Shown here in pieces: positions 36,247 through 47,700 of a stretch of 64,000 nucleotides of DNA; within the stretch, counting starts at the first letter, position 1; each line of letters opens with the position of its first letter. The position numbers were made by a program, and so were the translations under genes. Source of the stretch: Tubiluchus corallicola (taxonomy: Eukaryota; Priapulida; Priapulimorpha; Priapulimorphida; Tubiluchidae); contig JAQGDQ010000018.1 of the NCBI GenBank assembly GCA_030141605.1, positions 970,501 to 1,034,500 of the forward strand, written 5' to 3'. The notes under the pieces are model-generated. The model had not been told where the DNA came from. It made no database searches and saw only the letters and a list, made by a program, of their open reading frames with translations.

Positions 36247-36766
36247 CAGTAAGTCTTTGTTTAAAGATGCTTATGAGCATCATACTACGTTAAGCGAAGC
36301 ATAACTTACATAGAATTATGCTTAATTTGTATAAATTAAATATTTTATTAACTTTATCCACATTTAATTTGTTGATTTGTACTTTCGTTGAAACCACTTA
36401 TCTTGTTACCTAGACCGAGAGCTATACTTCATTATTGTCCTTGATTTCATTCTCATTAACATCGTAGCCCTACTCAGTTACTGTTAGTGTTAGACACTGT
36501 GTAATAAAAGCCAAGCCCGAGATGGTCTTGGGACGATTTCTTCTAGACATTTCCATACTAATTGCTATAGCAACAGGTTGCAGGCAGAATTCCTTTGCAT
36601 AAATTTGGTCCTCATGTGTGTGAAGGTGTAATCGCAAATGCAGACGGCTTTAGCATATCTTGAAAATGAAACGTGTCGTCATGTAAGAGAAAGGTATTCA
36701 ATGTTCAACATCGTTAACATAGTCCCTAAATGAGGAGAGGAGCAGTCCCTAAGCGAGGATGGACTG
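36247..36766. mobile_element. possible Tigger-like element
   Basis: The left end CAGTAAGTCTTTGTTTAAAG follows TA. The right end, read on the minus strand, is CAGTCCATCCTCGCTTAGGG. Both have Tigger-like form, but the right end lacks a flanking TA and the ends match each other only loosely. The repeat at about 36510-36620 lies inside it. Confidence 0.35.
36510..36620 (-). repeat. dispersed repeat carrying a TTGCTATAGCAA palindrome, copy 3
   Basis: On the minus strand it reads TATGCAAAGGAATTCTGCC, then GCAACCTGTTGCTATAGCAA, matching copies 1 and 2. The 14-mer at 36561-36574 has one change (G to A at its first base) but still fits the X-box consensus. Confidence 0.55.
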
Positions 36767-38357
36767 CATTGCCTAAGTGTCCACTTAATTGTCTTGGGCA
36801 AAACGATTTTTATGATTTCACTTAAAACCAATATTCAGCATATTTCACCTCAACAGTGCATCAACATAACTCTTATGGTTTGCCAGTAACCCTCATACCT
36901 ATTATACATGATTTTAAAATTATTTACACTAGAATCTGAAAAAAATCTGAAATAACTAAAATACTTTGTTTTTGTTTGTTTGCTTATATTTGCTCTGATA
37001 TAAGCTTGATAAAGTAGCTAGGCAAAAAATCTTAACCAGAAAAGTAGAACAATGTTTATAGTTAAAGATCTTGAAGCTCAAAAAAGTAACAAATTTTATT
37101 TTGTAAATATTTTGCTTCTTATATTGTATAAATTATAAAATTAAACTTGGCTTTATGCAAATTATGCTTTGATATTTCCATTGATTGTGCCTGGAGACCT
37201 TCGAGATTCACAATTGTCAGCACTGAAGATACATAGCATTGCCGTAAAAAGTTAAATAAACAATATTTATGCTTTATTTGAACTATTTTAGCCAAAAAAT
37301 TTTTAGCGATTTTTAACATATATGTGAAAAAATATAGCTGGATAAATGCTGTTAAAACCTTGGAAAAATGCTACCAATAGTTTTGGCTAAAGTTAATAAT
37401 TTTCGACGAAAACGAAACTCAACCGAAAGTGCAATTAGCAGCAAACCGAAACGAAACTGTCGTTTCAGTAATATCCCTGTACTCAACTACATTATACTGC
37501 AATTGTATTTTCATTCAATTAAGGCTTTAGTGCATTGATATACATATTTCATCTTTAGCTCCTTCTTCAGTTGTTTCACCCTCTGAGACACATATTCAAT
37601 GATTGTCATCACTTCATTGACAACCTTGTCCCTGACATTATGAACATTTTTCCAGTGCTATGTAAATACAAAAGAAACTAACTGATTTACTGGGAAATTA
37701 TCACCAATTATGTTTTACCAACAGTTTCGTCCTGACACAGCTTTCATACTAACATAGCAAGTTTTACTAATGAATTTTTTAGTTACTTTCCACTATATTA
37801 CAGTTAAACTAGAAGTAACTTAATTATTTTTTTAATTACTTTCCAGTACTTACTTTGTAATTACTAGGCAATTACTTATGTCCTATGCTATACCAAAATA
37901 TATTCCTATGTCTGCCAGTGCTTTTACTAGCTTGGTAGTCTACAAAATATTTTACCAATAATATCCATTTCACTGATTTTACCCACTTTCTAACTTTTAG
38001 GTTAAAGAATTAGATGAAACAACTAAGTTCTATTTTTTCGATATTAGGTGAAATTTAAAAAATTGTGTTTCAAAAGGATGTGACACAAGATTAATTCTGA
38101 ACAAGGCAACATTCAGAATTTAAAATGTGTAGCGGTTCCACAGTAAGCATTTGCTTAGACTTAGCTATTATATAATATCTAGAAGGTACTTCATTAACTT
38201 ATGTAAAGACAGAATAACTTTGGACGGGAAATGCTCATCAGAATTATATTGAATATCTGAGAAATAAACAGTTATATCCCACAATAAAATGTAATCTAGC
38301 ATAACAAGTCCTTAATGTATGATTGTTTACATTTTACAGTTTGCTTAGGAACATAAC

Positions 38358-39332
38358 ATGGCAGATGAGATAATGGAATTCAATTCACTTGACATTTACT
38401 TCAAATGTACAGCCTGTTCAGAATGTTTTATGTCGGAAGATATTTTTTTTGCACATACCCGTACCTGGCATTGTAAGATCCTGATTAGCGAAGGACAGGT
38501 TGTTGACAGCAGTTACGACAGCTCACCAGTGGATGTTCATCAACATAGAAATGGTGAAAATGCAAGTTTTGCTAACAAGCTAAATCTTTTTCCCACAGCT
38601 CCTTCAGTTACTTCCAATCTGAAAGCTCCAGATCATGCTGCATTTAATGATCCATCGATGGTTTACAATGAGGATTTGTTGGACAGTAAATATGGCTTAC
38701 AGCTTTCACATGGACAATCACATGCTGGCAGTGTAACTGTGTCTAAATGTAGTAAGGATGATGGCCATGTTTTTGATAGGAAGATCAACAGCAGTAACTC
38801 AGCAAGTATAACTCCAGTGACTAAACATAAATCGGTGTTCGACATGAATATGAAATGCATGCAGTTTGATGAAGCAGTACCTAGCATAGCTTCTGTTTCC
38901 AGTTCTGTTGCTAGACCTAATCATTTTTTTTCACCAAAATGTGAAAATTTACCAGTGCTTAACCTGAACGAAAGACGAAAGAATGGTCGTCCCAAAACCA
39001 TGACCCTGGCGAAGAACTTTTCTGATGTAGCCTCAACTGTTTCTGGAACAAATCGGAGGTCACAGAGCCGAAAAGTTGTATATGTGTGTCAGTGGTGCAA
39101 GAAAGCATTTCCTAATTTCAATAGTTTGCAAGTACATGAACGTACTCACACAGGTGAAAAACCATTTAGGTGTGAGGTGTGTCAAAAATGTTTTACTCAG
39201 GGTGGTACGTTAACTATTCACATGAGAATTCACACTGGTGAACGACCTTATAAATGTGACAAGTGTCCAAAAAGCTTTCCACGGGCCACCCTTTTAAACA
39301 AGCACAAACTGCTTCATACTGACGTTGAATGA
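38358..39332 (+). CDS. C2H2 zinc-finger protein, single coding exon
   Basis: The 324-residue product is a probable nuclear DNA-binding protein. An isolated finger lies at the N terminus: C17-x2-C20-x12-H33-x4-H38. About 200 residues rich in Ser, Asn and His with no recognised domain follow. Three adjacent C-terminal fingers then have Cys/His at 244/247/260/264, 272/275/288/292 and 300/303/316/320, joined by TGEKP and TGERP linkers, typical of sequence-specific DNA binders. A basic stretch NERRKNGRPK lies near 208. A 3' splice site (TTTTACAG ending 38339) 18 bases before the ATG implies a spliced 5' UTR. The orthologue is not recognised; finger arrays of this kind are too common to name. Decayed partial duplicates lie just downstream. 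Confidence 0.88.
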   Translation: MADEIMEFNSLDIYFKCTACSECFMSEDIFFAHTRTWHCKILISEGQVVDSSYDSSPVDVHQHRNGENASFANKLNLFPTAPSVTSNLKAPDHAAFNDPSMVYNEDLLDSKYGLQLSHGQSHAGSVTVSKCSKDDGHVFDRKINSSNSASITPVTKHKSVFDMNMKCMQFDEAVPSIASVSSSVARPNHFFSPKCENLPVLNLNERRKNGRPKTMTLAKNFSDVASTVSGTNRRSQSRKVVYVCQWCKKAFPNFNSLQVHERTHTGEKPFRCEVCQKCFTQGGTLTIHMRIHTGERPYKCDKCPKSFPRATLLNKHKLLHTDVE

Positions 39333-39375
39333 GAATGTGTGTGGCCATATAAAATGACAGGTCTAGAGACAAAAT

Positions 39376-39485
39376 ATGGCAAACAGCATAATGGAATCCA
39401 GTTCACTAATACTTACTTTAAATGTGCAGCTTATTCTAAATGTTTTGTATGTTAAAGGACATTAAATTTTGCTTTGCAGATACTT
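39376..39485 (+). pseudogene. decayed duplicate of the zinc-finger gene's N terminus
   Basis: From an ATG the sequence follows the first 35 or so codons of the gene 1 kb upstream (ATAATGGAATCCAGTTCACT, TACTTTAAATGTGCAGC, AAATGTTTTGTATG against the gene's equivalents) with scattered substitutions and then an in-frame TAA. The second zinc-binding Cys has become Tyr. Confidence 0.75.
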
Positions 39486-39499
39486 ATGCAAGCTGATTC

Positions 39500-39810
39500 A
39501 AGTTGACGCTGGTTTTAAAATAAATGATACAGCTTACAAATATGACAAATATCTGAAAACCTTCATCATACTGCATTTTTAAACGAGCATAACGAGTGCC
39601 TTTTGTTTTTGGTTAGATAAAAAACAGTCAATTTTATAAATATGACAAGTATCCAAAATTATCAACAAAAACAGTTACTGCATACTATCTTTTGTTACAT
39701 GTATGCAGCCTTGTGAATACATTGAGATGTAAGTTGGTGCATGCTGGTTTTGAAAAAAGCGCCTGCCGGATATTATAAATACGATAAATGTCTAGATTCT
39801 AGAAGCTGTA
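39500..39810 (+). pseudogene. three decayed zinc-finger repeats
   Basis: Three stretches match the start of the last finger (TATAAATGTGACAAGTGTCC in the gene): TACAAATATGACAAATATCT at about 39535, TATAAATATGACAAGTATCC at about 39635 and TATAAATACGATAAATGTCT at about 39774. Each lies near a GCTGGTTTT- or ATGCTGGTTTTG-like remnant of the linker. The first zinc ligand is TAT or TAC (Tyr) in all three. The first copy runs on into sequence equivalent to the finger helix and ends in a stop. No frame is open. Confidence 0.65.
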
Positions 39811-41757
39811 TTAATTGGGCTTAAAAATGTTTGCAAGATATGGTATGGTTGGGTTTTGGTGTCTCATATAAAATTGTTCAAATTTTTGCCTAGAATGATG
39901 GATATAATGCCTAGTTCTAACACAAACACACTAGCAAAGTTTTCATATTTGATGCATATGCACTGTGCAGCTTATGCTGTTGCAAGAATGCGCTGTAAAC
40001 AAGTCACACTAGCATTTCTGTAATATTTCATTGCTACTGTATTAGTTTTGTAGCGCAGGAGAGTTGAGAATATGAGCCTTTTCACCTGAGTTTTGAATTT
40101 CGAGTATTTATATTGACTAGCTGTTTGTCTTAGTAAGTGCAGCGGACTTAGTAAGAACTTTTATTAGAGTCTTGAATTTTAAGTTTCTATATGAATCTGC
40201 CACTTCTTGATATTATTGTTATTTGTTTTATTTTAATAATTGCAGGACATGAATGTGCATTGTGTACATGGTGACTTGTTATCCACCCGTGCCTTGCACA
40301 CTTGGAAAGACTGGCACTTTTACAGCTAAAAAGAAATGAGGCCTCGGTGAAATTATTGAAACTAAGTTATTGCTGTTTTTTCATGAAGTCTTTCATGACA
40401 AGGAGTGAAACACTCACCACCCGTTAACTGAAGTGGCAAAAAAATTAACAGTGGCATGAGTGGACTAGTGTTATTTTTGTTTTCATATTAATTATGTGTT
40501 CAAAATAGTAATATATTAATTTAATGTAGATCATGTAATCATACAGTTATCCTACTACATTATAATACCAATACCTAGCCTAAATGGCTGATATTGTTTA
40601 AGAAAGGAATTTCATGGGCCATTTCACAATACAAAATATATGCAGCCACTAATAATGACAATTTTTATTTTTCAAAATAATTACTATAAGTTTTGTCAGT
40701 TTTAACAAATGTATTTTCTTACGAACATCTTTGTGATTAGTGTTGATTGACAAATTAGCAAATGTACACGTTTATAAGTCCACAGTTCTATGTTTTGTCC
40801 CTGCGCGGCAAAAACTGTGTTCCTGAATAGCTGCTTTTTGTCTAATCAAATGTAAACTAAATGTTATAGTGGCAAATCTGTAGTTGTTGTAAAAGCTTTT
40901 TACATAAACACTTTATTATTGATATAATTATATTGTTATGTTTTGTGTACTTTTCTTTAGAAAGTAGTGTGTTACATTAATTTGAATCATTTATTTTAGT
41001 GTTTTATTATGTAAAAATAAAATAACACCTGTAACATGAACTAGAAGTCATTGGCTTTTCCACTAGCAATGAAATAACGATATCCAACAAGAAGTGAAAG
41101 GGCTGTTTCACAAGCAAAAAGTATGTGGATCACATAATACTGATTTTTGAACCTGCAGATTTATCTTAATGTTCTCAAATCATTTCTTATAACAAGCCAT
41201 GTTGCAAGATGTACTTTCTTTTTCAACAAATTTAGTATTTTAGCACCCACCCAAGGGCTGATGTTTCTGATAGAGTTAAGGTGCTATTCTTGTCATAACG
41301 GGCTATTGAACCACTTACTGAAGCTGACAATTATTATTTTCTGTATCAAAAATCTCCAAAAAGTTGGCGGTATCAGACACAAAAATGTGCCTCTAGACGA
41401 AAATGAGAGGCACAATGAAGAATAATTGTCGGGCTAAAATGTGGGTGATGCTTAATAGCTACTACTAATACACATTATTAGATTTCTTGTTTTATGTGTG
41501 TGCGTAGTCGTGGTAAGGGGTGCGGTGTACCGCATAAACTGATACACATGAAAAAAATCAACGAAGGGCTTATTTCGACTCGGTTAACATATTTCCAATA
41601 TGTCGACTTCGTGTTACCCTTGTGTATTCATTATTAAACAGTTGGTTAAAAAACGAACATTATATTTTAATGTAATAGAAATAACGACATTTTAATGAAG
41701 TACGTGTGTAGTTCTAAAACATAGAACCGGCACGTGAACGGCTCATCAAACATCATT
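39811..41757. other. zinc-finger gene 3' region and IPO4 upstream region
   Basis: No gene is supported. A polyadenylation signal AATAAA at 41016-41021 is a candidate for the zinc-finger transcript, but it lies 1.7 kb past the stop codon. The 92-codon frame at 41147-41425 resembles nothing known. The promoter of IPO4 must lie here, but no motif is convincing. Confidence 0.4.
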
Positions 41758-44700
41758 ATGGATACACCTTCTTTAGACGACATTCTTTCTAAACTTTTGG
41801 TTCCAGATAATAAAATAATACAAGAAGTACGTATCTTAGCCTCTGCCAATTCAGTTTAGTTTAAGTGGCTGCAACGTGTATACCAGAAATAAGTGTCATT
41901 TGCTAAGTCATACACAACATACGAATTATTAAAAATTTGTTACTCTAACTAACGTCTATAGTATTACTAGTAAGTATTACTATTACTAGTATTAATTATT
42001 AAAGGGAAAGAGAAAAAGTCAGCGAATGAAGAAACAGAAGCGGCGTGCTAATGATAAGCTGAAGATGATTTGCACTGTAACTGTTTGTAATAATCTTCGA
42101 AAAATTGTATATCATTTAGGCAAAATTAAAAAAACTAAATTGCATTTCTGTTTTCAATTTATCCCAGAAATCTTTACTTTAGCGAGTCATAGTGATAGCC
42201 TTTTCTAGTGGCTCGGACAGCTCATTTATATTTAAATGACTTGAAGGCCTGGTTGGCAATAATGACATGCATGTACTCATAAGTCGATTTGCCAGGCCTC
42301 ATTTTATAGATATCGGGAAATTCGGACAATCGGCAAATTTGGACCGACGTTTCCCCGCTTTTGTCTGGCAAACCGAGATATGAGTGTATTGAAGATTTGA
42401 TCCACATAATTGATAATTTGCCTTGAAGTTTCAGGCATCAGTAGTAGAGACACGGACCATATTGTATTTTGCAGAGTGCACTGTAAATGGATATGGGTTC
42501 GGAGCTCGGTCACAAATGCATTTTACTGCTAATATAATATAGCTTGGGATTCTTTATTGACTTAAAGTTTAAAGCGCAATATATATTGAATGATAATTTT
42601 ATAGTATTGAAAAATCACACTTTAGCAATTAAAATTCTAAATGCTGCTAGAAATATACCTGTAGCCCTATTAAAATATGTTAAACGTCTGTATAACCCTA
42701 CTAATAATAGTAATATGATTTCCACTTTCTGTCCCAAATGTAGTGCCTACACGTTTTCTATCTTAGTGTAATGCCACTAATGCTGAGCACTGATGATGGT
42801 AATGATGTTATTTGTAGAGTGCAGGAATCGACCAGTCTCATCAGCTACATTGCAATACAGATGACTGCAATAAAAATATAAGCACACTAATTAAATGCTA
42901 GCTAAAGGGAAGTTTATTCGGCAGTTCATAATTTTGGCCTGTTTATCATGGAGCTAATGACATTAAAATACAGTGAAATTTTTTTTCACGGTAAATAAAT
43001 GATTTGGAACTATTTAATGAATTGCAACAAGTTTGTTAATTAAATCTTTATTATTCCTGATCTATGAAATAAACTAACTTTTATTTATTATTCATAAAGG
43101 GAGTTACTTCATAAAGTATAATTTATCATTTTGCAACACTGCAAGTTTAGTAAGCCTTGGTTGTGGGCAACATGGTGAAGATAGAATTCTTGTGAATGTG
43201 TGTAGTTAAACTGGGAAAATGTTTATGCAACGCATTTTGGGCAGTTGGGGTGACACCTGGTACCATTTATAGCGTTTAGTTAATAGTATTCTACATAGTT
43301 AATGATTATGGTTTATTTTTTGCAATACTCGAGACAAACGTTGATTTTCGATTTAATTTTGCTTAATTTTGGTTTTCGGGAAAGCCGGGCAACATTCCGG
43401 ACATGGCAGCCGTGCGCACGTGCACAGTGCAACACAAGCAGGTTTTTATTTACAATTTTTAATTTGATCTTTGGCTTGCAAAGAACTTCAGACGCTCATG
43501 CAAGTAGTCACAGGCGTAGCAAGGTGAGGGGGAGGACAGGGTGAAATCTTCCCCGGGCATATGGGTGAAAGGGTGCAAATTCTTCTAGAGTTCAATGGCT
43601 GTTAATTATTAATTACCAATCCAGCATTAACAAAACAATTAACAAAAGTTTTCCAACTACAACAAAACTGCCTAATCAGAGCTCATCGTATCTAACTTAG
43701 TTCCTACATACAGCTTAGAAAAAAGTCGAATGTTGTTACTTAAGGGCACATATAGGGTGTCGTACGGCTTAGCAGATCAATAATTTTGAGAGAAACAGTG
43801 GCGTTTCTCTCAAATTTTTAATACCGATTGTATTATTGTAAAAATCTGTAGTGTTCTATATCATTCATAATCTTTGCATGTTTTAATGCTGGAGCTGGAT
43901 GTTTAAGAACCATGTTACGTGCTGCTAATAAATAGAAAAAAATTATTCTGGTTCGGTACCGCAAATCGTACTCGGTGATTCTTAGGAAAAATTCATTTAT
44001 CTTTATCCCATCATCTCAAAATAGGAAAGTCGGACTCGGAGACACAAAAAACGCACACAGTTTGCGGCTTCACCCCCAAAACAAATGATCAAGACGTTAA
44101 AATGGTAGGGCGCTACAAGTTTTTTTGCCCCCGGGCGCCACAAACACTTACTATGCCATTGGCCACATAGGGCTTTAGTGCAACATAATTAGATTTTTAT
44201 TTACAATTTTTAGTTTGATTTTAGGCTTCTAAAGAACTTCAGATAGCATTTCGCAATCCAAGCATTATTCCTGAACTGTGCCAAATTTTATCTAATCAAC
44301 CAAGTGATCAGGTAAATTTATGTAACATGTTTAACAGAATAAGCATTGTCATCTTCTTGTTAATCTAAACTGAATCGCGAAGATAGTGATTTTTTGCTAA
44401 CTGCTTGAAGCATGTACCACAAATATTTGTCCAGAAATGTGGCAGTACCTCAGTAAGCATTGATATTTGGCATCTACAGTGAAATTTCACTTATCGACGG
44501 GCTGTTAAGTGAACTGTGGTAAAATGAAGCTGCACTTTTCATATGAGAAAATGTAATTAGACTTAGTTAAAAAAAATAAAAATTTAAGAGATTTTATTGC
44601 TTGTTGTACATGTGCACAATTTTTTACAAAGCAAAAAGTACTGGCAACCATTTGTTGCAACGAACGATTTTGTAGTGCTTAGCCAATTTGCATTAAATTA

Positions 44701-47700
44701 CAGATGGTTTTGATATTTTTTATAGTATGCCGACTATACGTGTGTCTGCATTTGGCAGCCTGCCAGTAAACAAAGCTGTATACTTTGTTTCTTTAGTGGC
44801 TTCTCTAGATGTATCTTTTAAGTGGCTTGTCCATAAAATGGTTACACGACTAGTATCATTTTCATGCCTACAGATAGTCGTTAACATGATATATTAATTG
44901 CTAAATGGAAAAGTAAGTAAAACAATATTGAAATAACTCATCGTCAAGTGAAAAGTTGTACTGTATTGCTGCCAGCTCTGCAAAATATCTGTTCTACTTG
45001 ATGTATTTGCAGCTTAGGTGTGTTTTCTTTTCTATTATAATTGATAACGTCATTTTGTAAGTTCTTTTGGAAATGAAAAATCTTATGTAAAAAAGAGTCA
45101 AGCTACAAAAATAATTCGTTTATAAATGCTTGATAGACTAGAAAGTTTTCAAATGCTATTTGCAGATAAGGCAGTATGCAGCCATCATCTTGCGCAGAAA
45201 GTTTATAAAGCAAAAGCGGTGGAATAAACTCCCATCACGTATTACTTCTGGGTAAGTTATGTGAACTGTGGAAAAGCATGTGTCATGTTAATTTTGATTT
45301 TATTAGTATATTGTATACACTGCTGGATGCAGCTCTCACAACTTAAATCAATTTTGCAACCATCTGCTGTCAAAACTTTAGTAACTTTTAATGAAATGTA
45401 AAGCTGTTGCATTTTTGTTGGTTTGGAAAATCTCAAATCATATTGTATGGTACCCATTTTTTATTAATATTCCTTTTAAGCCAATTCATTTTCATTTTAT
45501 TTTCTCATCAATTTCAGTGTCAAGCAAACATTATTAGAAAGGCTTTCTATCGAACAGAAGTAAGTAATCTATAGCACACTTTATTCTTATTTAGATACCT
45601 TGTATAGAAAGCTATATTAAGAAGATCACCCGATTTAAGAAATTTAAAATTCTTACATTATTATTTGCGAAAGGCTGTAATAAATCATTAATAATTGCAA
45701 CTTAGTTCAGGTACATGACCGTTTTTAACCTAGTAACATGTTGAAAACACATGCATTGGCATGTTGCCCAACAAATTGTTTTAATATCAATGAAAGTATA
45801 ATATCATGCAAGTATTTCTGGAAGTTAAAACAGGCTACATTTATAAGATAAGTTAATGAGTTAATCGAATGTGTTCATTTAAAAATGAAACAGTGCACAC
45901 ATAGATAGCATCTGAAAATATGTTATTTTGGTATGTTAGTTGTTAAGTTTAGTTTATATGGTACCCATTAGGGCTGTCTAGTTTACACATGTAACAGAGT
46001 GCTTAGTCACTAAATGTTTATAGATTTTTATAAACGATAAACAGTTTCCAACACTTTGTACCTGAAGTGATGTAACAGTAGTTGAAACATATGTTTTTCT
46101 TAGTCAGAGACTGTGTAGTGATAGGTCTACACTGCTCTTATAATTTTTTTAATATTATTTTTGTGTGCCAGTAGTTACTATGTTAGCGAGATGTGGAGCA
46201 TTTATTTTACCCTAGAATTGAAAGTTAAATTACTACAAAAGATAAACTTATAATATTTGAACTTTTCCAGTTTTTTCAGTTTTGCTGTTATGGCTTTTTG
46301 TGCAACTTGGCAAGCCTGCACAATATAATTAATGACAACTGACTTTGTTAACCCTTTTATTATAATTGAAAACAGGTGTTTGCAGACAGAAATAGTTATT
46401 AGTACCCAGTCATCCTAAATACAACATCCAGTCATGACAAGCAAAGAATTTATTGCATATGGTGGCACTTCATACTCCTCCCCTCCACATACACAATAAT
46501 ATATAATAAATAAAGTGTGTAAACAGAATTGTTTTGTTTAGTAAGTGCCATGTAAACGTTTAGGATATTTAATAAACGTGGCGACTCTAGTACCAAAGGG
46601 TTTATGTTATGTTATTAGTCATTTTGTTATATCCCCTTTTGTGTCTCATAATTCTTTTAAATATATTTTAGCAAGTCTGTAAGAAAGGCTATTACTCAAG
46701 TAACTGCCACCGTGGCGAAGCATGAGCTGAAAGCACAGCAGTGGCCAGAGCTATTTAACTTTATGCACAATGCAACACATAGCCAAAATGTGCAAGAGCG
46801 AGAGGTAGCTTGCCTACTGTCACTATTTAAATAAGATCATAATTTTTTATGATTGTTAAAATTTTTAAAAAAGTTTATAATAATTTTCAGTTTTACACTT
46901 ACAAATGGAGTAACCATGCCAACTTATGTAGCATTGGTTTATTTGGCCTGCTAATTGCTGTCATTGTGGGTTGAACTTTAAAACATTTATGATTGTGTTT
47001 TTCTTTAAACACATTAGCTGAACTCATGGTTTTTACAGTCTGATAACCCTAGTAACTGATAATAAATGACTATTATTATAGCTAACTGATGCTCATTTTC
47101 CTTTAGGTTGGCATGTTTGTGTTGAGCACAGTAACATCAGTTGCAGCAGATGAACTGCAGCCTCATTTAGTTTCTCTTTTACATTTGTTCTCACATACTC
47201 TACGAGATGCTGACAGCTTACTTGTTCCTTATTATACAATCCTGTAAGTATGATACATAATTGTTGTCTATAGTTAATTTTATGTTTTGCACTTTCCAGC
47301 ACCGAGTTGATTCAGTTTGTTTTTATGCGTGAAAGTGATGAGAGTCAAGGAAGAAAATTAAAAACAGTTTGTGATTTGACATTTAAATTAATTGAGATGT
47401 AACTGCTGTTTTTAGATTATTCTAATAGCAAGGAAAGTGCTTCGGTGACATTACTGATGCACAAACTGACAGTAACCTACTGGTATGTTTGAAAAATACA
47501 ATTTCTGCTTTGATTACATCAGTCTTAGTCTCATGATATGTGTATCATACTATGAACTAGTTTTTTATGATGTTGGTGAGGCGTCACAGTAGGTGTGAGA
47601 TTGTTAATGTTTAGTACTGCAAGCTGAATGTATTTTTTTGGCAAACTGTCATTGTTGTAGCAAGCAACTATATATTTGAACTATTGTTTTAGGTCTATGA

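Larger units (their letters stand above)
30734..38339. other. TRAPPC2L to zinc-finger gene intergenic region
   Basis: No intact gene is seen. Contents are a CAGT-ended transposon (31099-32095), a CGGGGTGTCCCAGAAGTCAC motif near 32667 resembling mariner-type ends, a hAT-like start at 33108, a broken non-LTR retrotransposon (about 33590-35700), a Tigger-like region (about 36247-36766) holding the third palindrome repeat, and a CGAAAC-rich fragment near 37380-37480 ending in AGTAATATCCCTG that looks like a hAT end. Confidence 0.5.
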
